Positions 34,530 through 45,794 of a stretch of 64,000 nucleotides of DNA are shown here, piece after piece. The stretch lies in NCBI GenBank assembly GCA_018257865.1, contig JAEUBA010000003.1, positions 310,001 through 374,000 of the forward strand. The letters run 5' to 3'. Position 1 is the first letter of the stretch. Each line of letters opens with the position of its first letter. The notes below the pieces were generated by a model. That model was not told the DNA's origin. It did not search any database and was given only the letters and a program-made list of their open reading frames with translations. A program made the position numbers and the translations under genes. Source of the DNA: Stereocaulon alpinum (Eukaryota; Ascomycota; Lecanoromycetes; Lecanorales; Stereocaulaceae).

Positions 34530-36191
34530 TCTGTGGGCTGGCAGCTTGGGAGGAAGAAGTGGGACGAGGTACCTTATGTACCTCAAAGTATGACTGCACA
34601 CCTGCACAATGCATCATGCATAATGCATGCACAACAGTGGAAAGTCTCGGTAATCAAGCGAGGGGTCCAGCCCAGACCAATCTGTTCGATAACAGTAGCC
34701 GGACACCTACCTAACTTAGTAAGTGGAGCCTGGTCTCCTCCTCCACACTTCATCTTGCTGCCCCTTTTGTCGTCACATGCAGCACTCAGTAACAGGCTAA
34801 CTTATTCTCGTGAGTCCATAGTCAACATTGTTCTAATCGCTATCGTCGGGAACAGAATCATCTGCAAGTTAATCTTCACAAAAGTCTTAGCCAGCAAGAT
34901 CTTCATCCGCCCGCCACGTCCCACACCGCTTTGCCGAAATATCAGGCACAATGCTGATGAATCTCACAGTACCGAACAGTCATTTGGCGAATCAATGTTT
35001 ACTGGGATCCCGTAATCTTGAGCTTGAACCTCTGGACGAGCTTATTGATCCGCTTGACGTGACTGTTATGCAGCCCTACGGCCACGGAGTTTCACAAGCA
35101 GACTTGAACCCTCAGGGCTGCAGTCCGAGCTTGCAGATTAGTTGAAGGTATCTAGATACACTACGACCGCCTTGTATAGAGGTCATCCCAATGGTCTTCA
35201 TGGAGTCTTCGGCGTTATCCCCTTTCGGTTACATTTCCACCCTCGTTCGCATGTCTGCTTCTCTACGTTTTACCACCCATCATGCTCTGCCTCGGCTTCC
35301 TTCAAAAGGATGGTCCCATGATCACAAGGTTCTGAGATGGAGGATGCTGCCGTTACCTTATCCTTAAGCACCAGATCAAGATATCAGCATCTAATCTCAT
35401 CCCCTTTTGTTGCGTCCAAGCCTTGAATGTTACGATAATTTGATGCTATGGCTGTTTCAATAGGCGCAAACATTCTTCACAATCACAAAAGGGGCTTTCT
35501 GTCACAGTGGTTAGCAAAGGCAGTGCTGCGATTTGATGGAGCGGGAGATTGGGGGTCCAAGCTGCAGATCGCTTGGCACCATATGCACCCCGCAAATCCT
35601 CCGACGGCTCTAACGGAAAAAGTGGAGTATGCCGCGTGCTGCACGCCTCCCAAACGCCTCTTGCGCACGACATATCATCGCCCACTTGAACGTATGGTTT
35701 GCCAAATGGCACAGTCATGCCGTTACTCGATCAAGCTTTGCCCCAATGAGGCTTCTGCCCGGCACCAAAAGACATGGACTCTAAAACTTGCCGCCGGTTA
35801 AAGGCAACGGGCATGATAAACCCCTATGTCCTTCCTTTACTGGGTCATGGTTGGTTGTCACATCACCTACCTGCTGCGTTCTTCCTGGTTCGTTCTTGAA
35901 TGGCTCCCAAGCCTGTTCTGATTGCCTGAGATCCCTCACTGCAATTTCGAATAGCTTCAGGCGATTTTAGGTCGGACAATGTGGGGGACCAAGCTAAGTA
36001 GAACACCTATAACGTGAATAAAGCAGCTCGGGCATGGGCCCCAAAGCAGCTCTTCACCCGTGCTGTCCTTGCCCACTGCGCGTTGTAAATATTGCTCTTT
36101 GATATATATTGCACTGTATCATCTCCTTCTTAACAGGAGCCTTCTGACAAAAACTCCCTCAAGAAAACTGCCTTACTAAACCCCATCCAAC
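34530..36191. promoter_or_regulatory. 1.66-kb divergent region between FAT1-like and cutinase genes
   Basis: No gene found. It separates two head-to-head lipid genes. One CCTCGG hexamer at 35290-35295 matches the core recognised by the fungal fatty-acid regulators FarA/FarB/CTF1-type factors. About one such hexamer is expected by chance in this length, so this is weak. An AT-rich TATA-like element sits near the cutinase. Confidence 0.4.
36103..36109 (+). promoter_or_regulatory. TATA-like element of the cutinase gene
   Basis: TATATAT in GATATATATTG, 83 nt upstream of the cutinase ATG; a plausible core promoter position. Confidence 0.4.
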
Positions 36192-36950
36192 ATGAAGTCC
36201 CTCATCCCATGCCTGGCTCTCCTAGCTTCAACAGTCGTCGCTTCCCCTGTTTCACCTGCCGAACCACAAGGCTTCGAGCAGATGCGCGCTCTAAGCGCTG
36301 CCCTCAGTAATCGCCCACATAACCCACTCAGCAAACGCCAAAACAACTGGTCTGACGATCGCAACGAGCTTTCCGAATGCAAGCCAGTCACTGTCATCTT
36401 CGCTCGCGGTACTGTTGAGCTTGGTAACGTCGGCTCTCTCGTTGGCCCACCTTTCTTCAACGCTCTGGATCAAGCCATTGGTGCGGATAATGTTGCTGTG
36501 CAAGGTGTGCCTTACCCAGCCAGTATTGTAGGCTACCTTGAGGGAGGTGACAAAGGAGGAGCCACGAACGCTGCACAGTTGCTTGAACAAGCTGCGAGCC
36601 AATGTCCGGACACGCAGATCGTTCTCAGTGGTTACAGCCAGGGTGCCCAAGTGGCGCATCTTGGTGAGCAGCAAGTCAGCCCTGAGGTTGCGGCAAGGAT
36701 CGCAGCAGTTGTAAGTCGAAGCAAAATGACCTTTGATGATGAAGATGTTAATATGATTTAACAGGTTGTCTTCGGTGACCCCTTCGATGGGAGACCATTC
36801 CCAAACATTGATTCAAGCAAGGTCAAGACCTTCTGCTTCCCACTGGATCTCATCTGCAAGGACACTATTATTGTGGACTCATTTCATTTGTCGTATGCTG
36901 TGGATGCCATCCCGGCTGCACAGTTCGTCGCAGGCCTAGTGTCTGTTTGA
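36192..36950 (+). CDS. Cutinase, secreted
   Basis: Exons 36192-36710 and 36765-36950; 234 aa. Serine esterase that cleaves cutin and other polyesters outside the cell. Signal peptide 'MKSLIPCLALLASTVVASPV', then a propeptide ending in the dibasic 'PLSKRQ' (kexin-like site). Core motifs are 'VIFARGTVELGNVG', 'PDTQIVLSGYSQGAQV' (nucleophile Ser in GYSQG), 'VVFGDPFDGRPFP', 'CFPLDLIC' (catalytic Asp within the Cys-bracketed loop) and 'HLSYAV' (catalytic His). The four expected Cys are present. The 54-nt intron lies in the second third of the gene (GTAAGT..ACAG). Length is normal. Divergent from the acyl-CoA synthetase gene. Confidence 0.93.
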
Positions 36951-37032
36951 GATTGGGAATGAGGGCTGTTCTTCCGTTCCTCATGCTGTACAAAAGTCGA
37001 TCTTCATGTACATACTGTGTCGCAAATGCCTT

Positions 37033-38214
37033 TTAGCTTGGCGCATTGGCGTCGGGTTTCTTGAAGCGGCCTTGTATCCAACAGCGATACATCTTTAGCT
37101 GCTTTTGGCGGTTGACAAGCATCCTTCTGTCCACGCCGAGGCTTACTATCTGGAATGGATGCTCCGATGTTGGCGCATGATTGTCACCATTTCGCAACCC
37201 TTTAGCCTCTACGCTATCCAGAGTATCACCATCAGGTTTAGTATGATCGTTGCTTGTATCCGCTACATCGCCTTCCACGCTGTCGTTGGCCTCGGCTCTC
37301 CCACCCCAGATACCCCTCAACTCCCCCTCTTCAAAGAAGTATACCCTAGTCCCATCCCCCCTGACGTAGAAGTTCTCCTCAAGCAATCTATCCTTCTTGA
37401 ATCGCACTTGCGTCAAATCTCCCTTGCCATAGTCCCGAAAGCACACTTCTCCACCGAGCTTCAAGCACCGCCACACATTCTTCACCGCTGCATCCCACTG
37501 CTTCGGACTTAATGCACTAAAGATGAATACGAGAAGAACAACATCCACAGTCCCCTCCTCCACACCTTCGGGTAGATTGTCGGCAGAGATATCCCATACC
37601 GAGGCATGAATATGTTTATCATCATAAGCAGCATTAGTACGCATAAGCTCCACAGCCTTAGCTGAAAAATCACAAGCATGGATCATCAATCCCTCATTCT
37701 CATTCGCGGCAAGGACAGGGAATGCAGTGTTGCCCGCGCCAGCCCCAACTTCCAACACAACTTTCTGCCCTGCTCCCTTCCTCGTCGATTCAGTAAGTAC
37801 CGGAAACTCCTGCTGCAGCCATTTCCGATCCTTGAAGAAATTCGAGGTATTGTTCGAGTAGAATCTGTTCCACCATTTGGCTGGATCGGTGTTGAAACGC
37901 TTCTTGTCAAAGTCGGATACTGGTGCATCTCGTTGCTTCTGGTACTGCGTTTCGGCAAAAGAGTAATACTCAGCGTCGGGTATGACGTGGTCCCAGGCGT
38001 TGAACTCGAACACGTCGTCTGTGGGTTCGAGATAGCGGGACCCGAATTTGAAGGGATCAGAGCGCTTCAGGTTGTTCGTTGGGTTGTGCGAGCGGTGTGG
38101 TGGTGTTGTCGTTTCTTGATCGAGTTTTGGGGAAGGAGAAGCGCTTGTGGGCCCTGGGGGTTTCAGGGATAGAGCAGAATTATCTGGATGAGCCTCTTCG
38201 GATGGATTCAACAT
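37033..38214 (-). CDS. TRM140: tRNA N3-methylcytidine methyltransferase (METTL2/Trm140-like)
   Basis: Single exon from ATG 38214; 393 aa. The frame continues upstream without an ATG, so an extra 5' exon is possible. SAM-dependent methylation of cytidine-32 in certain tRNAs. 'FEFNAWDHV' and 'PAKWWNRFYSNNTSNFFKDR' are the METTL2/8/Trm140 signature, followed by the SAM site 'VVLEVGAGAGNTAFPVL', 'IHACDFSAKAVELM', 'VVLLVFIFSALSP' and 'GGEVCFRDYGKGDLTQVRFK'. An insertion of about 50 acidic and polar residues lies before the last strand ('VSLGVDRRMLVNRQKQLKMY'). The N-terminus is acidic and disordered. It ends 83 bp from the cutinase stop, in convergent orientation. Confidence 0.9.
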   Translation of the reverse strand: MLNPSEEAHPDNSALSLKPPGPTSASPSPKLDQETTTPPHRSHNPTNNLKRSDPFKFGSRYLEPTDDVFEFNAWDHVIPDAEYYSFAETQYQKQRDAPVSDFDKKRFNTDPAKWWNRFYSNNTSNFFKDRKWLQQEFPVLTESTRKGAGQKVVLEVGAGAGNTAFPVLAANENEGLMIHACDFSAKAVELMRTNAAYDDKHIHASVWDISADNLPEGVEEGTVDVVLLVFIFSALSPKQWDAAVKNVWRCLKLGGEVCFRDYGKGDLTQVRFKKDRLLEENFYVRGDGTRVYFFEEGELRGIWGGRAEANDSVEGDVADTSNDHTKPDGDTLDSVEAKGLRNGDNHAPTSEHPFQIVSLGVDRRMLVNRQKQLKMYRCWIQGRFKKPDANAPS

Positions 38215-39226
38215 ACTCCCTACTTCTTCTTCGTTTTCTTCTTCTTCTCTACACTGCTCGAGAAATACGATCAAGGCTAGATTGAGAGTTGCTCTGACAA
38301 TGACGGGGTAAGGCCACAATGATATACTTTCGGCTTCAAATATTTCCTAAACCGCGCGAAATTTGTGAAAGGTGGTAACCAATTTATGGTACGCATCAAA
38401 ATACTGCTATTGTATCAGGCTACTAGCTTCCGACAGACTTCTTGGTAGAGTCAAACATGAACAAGAAAAATCTAGCAAGCAAGTATATGGGGCAGTGTCG
38501 AAAATGTTACAATGTTCTAGTAGGGAAGGCGTTGCCAAGGCTGGGGCGGAGAAATCTTTGTCCGGACCAGTGTTTGGCTGGCTTGAAGGAACACGATCCC
38601 TTCACCATGCTACCAGACCACGACATCCATTGCTAGTATGCTCTGTTCCTGCACTATAGTGTGTATGACATGCTTGAAGTATACAACAGCTGTACCCTGT
38701 GCTAGAACGAGCGCATTGCACTGAAAGGCTTCTCGCAATAGTATTATGTATGTGTCGTCCAAAGGGTAATACAGGCAATGCTTGCCGCAGGGGAAAAGGT
38801 GTTCCCTTCCTATGTAGCTATGGTATCGGAAGGACATCTTTCACAATGGTAACAGCGGTATCTTGCTCGATTCCACTATGCGTATAATCAGCGAGCCAGG
38901 CTCCTACATCATTCCATGGATGCTGATGGTGTGGCTTCTTCCATAACAATTTGGGCAGGAGCGCCCGGTTGATAGATTGAAGGTTCAAGAGGGCAAGCGC
39001 CTACCTGGTCAAAATATTGGAACTCTCAAAAATTTCATGACGTGCTGAGAATCTTTATACGATAGCAACTTTAACTATAGTCAAACACAAAACTTTAGCA
39101 GGCGGGATGTAAGATCAACCCTCCATCGGGCTCTCATCTACTTCTTCAAAACCATCCCTTGAATTCGACCCCGTTCTCTTATCAGTGTCCTCGGAGAATA
39201 TGCCGCATGATACTGAATCATAGACC
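38215..39226. other. Gene-free 1 kb
   Basis: Divergent 5' flanks. The nearest 150 bp to 38214 encode Glu-rich sequence without an ATG, possibly 5' UTR or a missed exon. Nothing else seen. Confidence 0.45.
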
Positions 39227-40471
39227 ATGGGAACAGGAACAGAATTCATGGATACGATTTCAGTGACCACAGATGCAAAGGCGGAGACCATAGATGGACT
39301 TACAAAGCGAAAGCTGCAGCCCGGTGACTACGAAGACATAAAGCAACAGCGGAAGAGGCAGCGCGAGGACGAAGATATCCTTCCAAGCATCGAAGCAAGC
39401 TCAAACCGAGAATATCTGGCATTAGGCCCAGAGAGCACGGACAGATCACCAAAGCGAGAGCTAGAACGACGGAAAAGCCTGTGCCAGAGTGAACCTTTCG
39501 TTCCGATCGAAGAAGGCCAGCCTCCGGAAATCATGAATGCAAGCCCAGCGACCATGAAAAGGCCCCTGAAGCAGGAGGAACAGCCCGACGATGGTCAGAA
39601 AGCTCCGAAATCAGACCCAGCTCCAATCCCGGAACCTGCAGATTCTGCCACCAGACCTCTAATTCTCACATTCCCATGTATTGTGAAGCATGAAGATGGC
39701 TCGCTGTTTGGGGCTCTCACCGAGAAACGCCAGAAAAGACAGAGACAAACAGCCTACATAACCTTCTACGCAAAGGGCGCTGGGGCTTCGCCAAAGCTCA
39801 CATTGCAGCTCGGGAACGAGACATCGAGCATCAAGCTGGAGGCAAGTTGGGGTATGAATGACTACGAGGAAAATGAATGGGTCTTGAACAAATTCGACAT
39901 GTTCTTGGTTGGCAACAAAGTGAGCTGCAAGCAATGGACTGATCTTAACGTATGGAGTAACACCCACTAGAATCAAGATACGTGGAAGATCCGTGATCTC
40001 TGCCCCGAAAACCACAGGGATCAACTGATTTGCGTCACCCTTGAGGCATGGTCAAGATCCTCTGGACCCTACGTCCGGAACGACACCCCGGCAGAGGGCA
40101 TTCTTGATGTTGGGCTTCAAGAGATCATCTCCGCCATGTTTCGACCCCGTTTCCAGTATTTGCTGCGCATGTGGTTCTTCTTCGACCGTACGGATAAGCC
40201 ATTCATGACACGCTGCATGCCGTCCTTTCTGAACGCTGTCAGATCTCGGGTAAAGCCAGATTCGTTTGCTGCACAAGAGCATGAGGTTGCTGCAAACGAG
40301 CGAGAGATGAAGGAAAGGATAAGCGAAAATCAGAACTGGAAGGAGCAGGCGAAAGGAGATGCCAGGAATTTAACAAGGCGTGCGAAAAAGATCGCGGATG
40401 CGATTGGGAAGGCGAAAGAGACCCCCAAGGATCAGAGAAGGAGAATGAATATCCATTCGCTCTTGAACTGA
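39227..40471 (+). CDS. Hypothetical nuclear-looking protein
   Basis: Exons 39227-39919 and 39971-40471; 397 aa. The uninterrupted reading shows a TAG at 39968, but a 51-nt intron (GTGAGC..CACTAG, with a TTAAC-like branch site) removes it and keeps the frame, so the gene is intact there. The N-terminal 130 residues are disordered, charged and rich in KR/DE. A conserved-looking middle contains 'LILTFPCIVKHEDGSLFGAL' and 'QTAYITFYAKGAGASPKLTL'. The C-terminal part is helical and basic. I recognise no known domain. An alternative second splice (40379 to about 40511) would give an end at 40604, since the next frame stays open there. Confidence 0.55.
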
Positions 40472-40891
40472 TGAAGCACTGATGACGACTTTCATTAATG
40501 CATACATGGCAGAAATCCCAGATCTGGCGGCATGTATCGACAAGGCTGGTCTCGTCGAGGAAATGACAGATCTGAAGGGACAGGGTACAAAGCAGCTGGA
40601 GTAGACTGAGCGTGTAGCTCGGTCGTCAATCCCAGTATCAAGCGGGTCTATTAGGTATGTGTACACTTAGCAATATATCTGCATTCTTTGGAACGTTAAG
40701 GGCGCAAACCCTACAAGGCGAGATTTCTAGATCTCTTGGCAACGGCTCATTGTTTTCTCAGCATCGAGACGTCATGATACAATCTGCAGGAGTTAGCGGC
40801 GTTCTCAATTGCGTTCTCACTTTCCAATCCTCTCTCGTGTCGATCTATTGAAACCCACATATCTCCCACATCAGCGCCCCACAACAGCAGC
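40472..40891. other. Intergenic; alternative 3' exon of the previous gene
   Basis: A frame open from about 40468 to 40604 has protein-like content ('TTFINAYMAEIPDLAACIDK') and may belong to the preceding gene through alternative splicing, or mark a frameshift. Confidence 0.35.
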
Positions 40892-41731
40892 ATGAAACCC
40901 AACCGTGGCCTCCTCCTTCTCCGCCCATCCTCCGCCCCCATCAAATCTACCTCCCACCTCTCAACGCCCCCACCATATCTCACAAAACGAACAGGTCCCA
41001 GACGCCGGCAATTCGTTTCCAACGCCCTGACACCCCTCCAAACCCTAACCGCAACCCGCATTCTCCCCTATCGCTCCGCTCCCCTCTACAACCTAATAGC
41101 CGACATACAATCCTATCCCCAATTCATTCCCTACCTGCAATCCAGCCGCATAACATCCCGTTCCGCGCCCGACCCAACAACAAAAACACGCTGGCCTCGC
41201 ACCGCAGACTTACGAATCGGCTACGGCCCTTATGATGAGTTATTCAGAAGCGCGGTTTACTGTTTACCGTACACAGTTCTCGAAGCCGTAGCAGGAGACG
41301 CGGAACCAACAATATCGAGAGGGGAATTACCGCATTATTACGAAGATCCAGAACATAAAGAAGGAAGTGAGAAGAGCGCGGGGAATGAGGGCATTTTTTC
41401 AAGTTTGTTAACCAGGTGGTCGTTTAAAGAGTTCCCATTCAAACCGCCTCCGCCGGATGGGAAGTCGCCGCAGGAAGGGAATGCGAGTAGTCCGAGTAGT
41501 CCAAGGACAGAAGTCAGTCTTGTGCTGGAGGTTAGGTTCGCGAGTGCCGTGTATAGCGCGCTGAGTCAAGCGGCGGCGCCGAAGGTGGCGGGAATTATGA
41601 TTGATGCTTTTGAGGGGAGGGCGAAAGAGTTGTTGGGGGAGGGGACGGGACAGGTTAGTAGGGCGGAGAGGGATGGGGAGAGGGGGGCTATGGAGGGGGT
41701 CAGTAGGGGCAAGGCTGGGGCTATGGGGTGA
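40892..41731 (+). CDS. COQ10: Coenzyme Q-binding protein COQ10
   Basis: Single exon, 279 aa. START-domain mitochondrial protein that binds coenzyme Q and supports respiration. An Arg/Ser-rich presequence (about 1-45) is followed by 'LTATRILPYRSAPLYNLIAD', 'IQSYPQFIPYLQSSRI' and 'ADLRIGYGPYDELFRSAVYC', the family core. The C-terminal helix '..VAGIMIDAFEGRAKELLG' closes the lipid-binding pocket. A 60-residue polar insertion in the middle ('DPEHKEGSEKSAGNEG') and a Gly-rich tail are extras compared with yeast Coq10. The strand order of codon choice shifts from C-rich to G-rich along the gene, but the frame is clean. Confidence 0.88.
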   Translation: MKPNRGLLLLRPSSAPIKSTSHLSTPPPYLTKRTGPRRRQFVSNALTPLQTLTATRILPYRSAPLYNLIADIQSYPQFIPYLQSSRITSRSAPDPTTKTRWPRTADLRIGYGPYDELFRSAVYCLPYTVLEAVAGDAEPTISRGELPHYYEDPEHKEGSEKSAGNEGIFSSLLTRWSFKEFPFKPPPPDGKSPQEGNASSPSSPRTEVSLVLEVRFASAVYSALSQAAAPKVAGIMIDAFEGRAKELLGEGTGQVSRAERDGERGAMEGVSRGKAGAMG

Positions 41732-42011
41732 GTAGGGGTCGCCTTAGCTTAATGTCAATAGCATGGGTCGAGAAGCATTCTTGATGTGGCTAGAGATAGA
41801 CCTGTTTCTGAAGTGACACATTATGGGTGCTAGGTTACTCATTCCACTTCAGATGTATCATAGATGGACAGAGACCGTGTACATAGCTGAAATTTTAGAC
41901 ATTTACCATACATAGAGAATAAAGATGTAGCTGGAGTATACGCCAGACCGAGAGCTATGTCATCTAGGACGAGACAAAGTAACAGAAGAGCTCATACGGT
42001 TGACATTAGCC

Positions 42012-42549
42012 ATGTCCTCAAACTGTCGTACGATCTCCATGCGCATCGAGCGGGCCTACCTTCTAGGGGAAAAGCTCTCTTTCCAAACATTACTATCGAC
42101 CAAAACTAATAGAGATCAACTTTGGCAACATGGCGAACTCGTGTATCTGCCGAAGCCATCTATGTTTGAGCTGGAAATCGCCCGATTGGAAAGGTAGGAG
42201 AGTACCGAATTGGCCAGACCTGGACTTTTCGATCTACCAAAGTAAGCTTGAACACCGAACGAGTTGCAACAGTGAATACACAAAAAGAGCTACTCCACCC
42301 ACATCAGTCTCTCGCAAGCATGACCGCTACGTCAATTTTGAGATCGCATGGTTTTATAGTTCCAGCAACGAGGACTCAATGATCTCAGGGTTCTTGAGAA
42401 AGGGTCGCCTGATCATTGAACGCATGTTCGTTACACAGCAAAGAATTCGACGCGAGGCTTGGCGAAGAAGTGGCAAGGAAGAAGAAAGCGAAGGACGGAG
42501 CGATGAAAACTGGAAAGCCACAAGATCGTACGCAATGACTGATTTCTAA
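42012..42549 (+). CDS. Hypothetical protein, probable single intron
   Basis: Exons 42012-42193 and 42243-42549 inferred; 162 aa. The first part reads 'LWQHGELVYLPKPSMFELEI', then the frame stops at TAG 42196. A 49-nt GTAGGA..AAAG intron joins it in frame to 'SKLEHRTSCNSEYTKR' and an Arg/Glu-rich end. Alternatively the break is a frameshift, since 'PNWPDLDFSIYQ' in the intron looks coding. Unknown function; no domain recognised. Confidence 0.4.
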
Positions 42550-42737
42550 GAGACGTGAAAAGCATACTTTAAATCGAATAGACGAAATATTTCGAGGAGC
42601 AGAGGGTATTTTGACTGGTCATTGGTCCGCGGTGCGCGTGGCTCGGTAAAACGAGAAGACGAGTCTTGTAATCATACATCAAGTCCTACTTCGCCGAAGA
42701 AACGTCTCTGTACAAGTGTCCCCAATGTTTTGCTTTT

Positions 42738-44180
42738 TCATGTGAACGTGATCTTCTGTTTAGTCAGATCTCTGAAGACATCATCCAAAGCCTGTCTCTT
42801 CCTCTTCCTGCTTTCGTCCTCGCCATCATTAGCCTGCTCAAGCTCATCTGTCTCTACCTCTACCTCTTCCTTCATCCTTGGTTTCCAAGCACGAATCACG
42901 CCATCTGAATGTGCGGAATACATCTCAACATTGCCTGCTCTCCATGCCAGGGAAGTTACTCTGTTCCTGATATTTCGCTGTCCTGCACTTCCGCTAGCCT
43001 GAGCAACAGCTGCTCGAGAAGCCTTTAGCCGTTTGTATAGAGTCCCCTCATACAAGTTGAAAATTAAGATCTCTTTCTCGTTCGGATATAGCATGACTTG
43101 ATCTCCAGGCTTTCCTACGTTGCTTGGCACAATTAGCGGCAACAAGGTTGATAGATGCAGGTTCTTGATAATCGGGCCGAAATGTGCCAAAGCATTGGCA
43201 CCCACCCCGACGTCCCAGACTCGTACTCGTTCGTCGTGGCCTGCTGTAACAAGATATCCGCCATCGTCGGTCCAGACTACACCATTGCAAGCACCCACAT
43301 GCGCCTTCCCTTGAAATCTAGCGCGTCCATTTTTTCCCAGCCCGTCCTCTCCACCAACGCCTACCGAGTCCTCCAAGTCCAGTACGCCTAGACTGCCAGC
43401 ACTTTGCCGGATATCCCAAAGCCTGACTGTTCCATCGGAGCCGCCACTAGCTAAAATGTACTCATCGACTGGGCTCCATGCCACTGACAACACCGCCCCT
43501 TGGTGGCCTGCAAGCGAGTGTGCGTTTGCGCCTGATCGCAAGTCGACCAATCTCACAGCCGGATGCTGCGTCGCGCAAGCTACCAGGAGATGATCGGCAA
43601 TTGGGGAAACGGAATGGGAGTACACGACAGAATCAAGGTCGAAAGACGCGGAGGGTTTAAGAGTTTCACTGGCATAGATCTTGAGGGTATGGTCGTAGGA
43701 AGTAGAGAGGAAGGCCAGCGAATCGAATGGATAGAACGAGAGATGCGTGATGCCGAATTTGTGGGAGGAAGCGGAATTGCTGGCTTTAGCACATGGCTTA
43801 TAGGTGAAGCGTTTGAGGGTGTTCTCAGTGCTTTCGAGGTCCCAGAGTAGGATTGAGGAGTCGGCTCCGCCTGATAGCATGCTTCGAAGATGATTAGCCA
43901 GGCCTCTTGCAGACATATTAGACGCTAGAGCTACTGACTACCGTCCTTCAAATCTATCAACGGTCAGGCAATTCACACCAGCTCTATGCGCCCATATTCC
44001 CTGCAATTGTCCTTCCTCATCCGCATTCTCGCTCTCTTGCTGTAGGACAGGTCCATCGCTACCATCGAACCTTATGCCTGGAGCCGCTTGCAACGAGTGT
44101 AGGAGCCGCGATGTCTCGGCTCGTTGCAGTGCTTGTGGACTGGTTGTACCAAGAGCACGGCCGAAGAGGTCAGAAATCAT
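42738..44180 (-). CDS. ERCC8: WD40 protein, CSA/ERCC8 orthologue
   Basis: Exons 44180-43942 and 43881-42738; 460 aa. Substrate receptor of a CUL4-DDB1 ubiquitin ligase acting in transcription-coupled DNA repair, in the nucleus. It opens with 'RALGTTSPQALQRAETSRLL', close to CSA, then 'VNCLTVDRFEGRMLSGGADS' across the intron. WD repeats follow, including 'THLSFYPFDSLAFLSTSYDH', 'HSVSPIADHLLVACATQHP', 'SVAWSPVDEYILASGGSDGT' and 'RVRVWDVG'. The tail is acidic then basic ('ESRKRKRQALDDVF'), a likely nuclear signal. The splice join at 43942/43881 is exact. Yeast Rad28 and fission yeast Ckn1 are the expected counterparts. Confidence 0.88.
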
Positions 44181-44387
44181 ACATCAGGGGTAGCAGGAGA
44201 AGTATATCTATAACGTTGCCTTGATCATGACAAGTTGAGGTGATGCTCTCGAGGCTGAGGTGAATCGGACCGACTTAGGGTTAGGGCAGGGGCAGTTGCT
44301 CAAGCTGAATCAAAGCTCCATAATTATGCTACACGCTCACGAATGCCGTGATCCTACGAGTCAAAGGGCAGGCTGCCCTGATCAGAG

Positions 44388-45124
44388 ATGGCTAACTCTT
44401 CAAGGAAGACCAAAGACGCTGGCTCGGCCTCCGAGACGATTCAGAGCCGGAAAGCATCTGCTTCCAGAAAGCAACAACGTCAAGCTACGGTATACGATGC
44501 TGTTGCTGGTGAAGTCCCTGTTTGTCACTTGCTATCCAATTACCTCCCTAACGTCTCCCAGGTCGTGTCTCCTCGACTGGCTTCATAACGTCCTCGCCCC
44601 GCGCCTCCAAATACCGCGACACCCTTTCCTCCAGCGCTGTTTCTGTCCCACCAGAAGAAGTTCTCTTTCGCCGTAAAGGAGCCCCAGAACGCTACGCAGA
44701 GGACGATGTTTACTGGGCCGATAGATCCTTGGCTGAGGAACAGATGTTGCCCGAGTCAGACTTGCTGAAAGCTATACATACGTACGCCTCCGACTTCTAC
44801 GGACGTGCTACGAATGATAGAGGCTTAGTGGATTTCGAGAGCATGGATGAGACGGCGTTGCTGGGGCTGGGCATACTGCTCGAAGAGATGGCGGAGCATG
44901 TGCTGGGTGAGACTGGTGATCTAGCTTTTGTGGAAGGCGAGGAGGTTGAGGAGGAGGTTGGAGCTGACCGTGGGATCCACAATGTGAAGGGAAAGGAGAG
45001 GGAACTGCAAGAACGATCTGCGACAGCTTCTGGGCCAACTACGACTACAGAAGAAGATGATGTTGAGCCGAGAAGGACGCCTAAGAGGAGGAAGATCAAG
45101 CATACAAAGAACGATAGTGGATAA
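44388..45124 (+). CDS. Hypothetical nuclear protein, conserved core
   Basis: Exons 44388-44508 and 44562-45124; 227 aa. The 53-nt intron (GTGAAG..CCCAG with CTAAC) is needed to join 'YDAVAG' to 'RVSSTGFITSSP'. The N-terminus is basic and disordered. The core 'PPEEVLFRRKGAPERYAEDD' and 'LPESDLLKAIHTYASDFYG', then 'MDETALLGLGILLEEMAEHV' and 'GETGDLAFVEGE', look strongly conserved and helical. The C-terminus 'RRTPKRRKIKHTK' is a likely nuclear localisation signal. I suspect a chromatin or RNA polymerase I-associated factor from its composition but cannot name the family. 207 bp from the divergent ERCC8 gene. Confidence 0.65.
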
Positions 45125-45794
45125 GTGGTAAGTAAGGAAAGTTGACATCTAACGCGCCGGATGACACCACACTTGGCCCATCTGAACATCTTTGGACCGC
45201 CTACCTACTCGTACACGCTCATCTCGCGCTCGGAACGACTGGCTCAAAGCGGTAATAAACCCAGGATCGCCACAGTGTCTGAATTCTTACTTCCAAGTAA
45301 CTGACGAGGCCAACGTTGCAACTCGTTGTGTGTGTAACGAAGAAGCCAATATTGTTGCCTGAACTTGACAATGAAACAATGCTGTGCAAACAGGCCCGCC
45401 CCAGCCTTCTTATCCCCCTCGAGCTTGTCTCATACAGGCTGCAGCAGCCCGTCAGCTTTTGCATGACGTTTCACAAAGGAAGCGTCAATACCATTGACAA
45501 GTAGAGGAGGTACAAAGACCCGGTGCGATCACCAAGACTCGTGATCAAGAGTATGACAAGGATCTTTGTGACAAAGGTGTCCGTCCACCGTGCAACGGCT
45601 TTGTTCTCTTCGAAGTCGCCGAAATTCCCCGCGACTCGTACTCCCTTTGTTCCCTTGCCTTCTTCCTTTGTCACTGTGTAAACCGTCATCGTCATAATTG
45701 TCATCGACTGGCAATGTATTCTCGATCAGACTTCCAACATCGATCAACCACACTAATACAGACCATAGCAACATAAGGTCACCTATAGCACAGC
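45125..45794. other. Intergenic
   Basis: No gene seen; 5' region of the first RING gene. Confidence 0.5.

Noticed and set aside
35020..35150. tRNA-like B-box sequence on the minus strand (GGGTTCAAGTC)
   Set aside because: The flanking arms do not pair as a T stem and no A box at proper distance was found.
39227..40471. In-frame TAG at 39968 first read as a RIP-type nonsense mutation
   Set aside because: A 51-nt intron with GTGAGC donor and CACTAG acceptor removes the stop and keeps the frame, so the gene is treated as intact.
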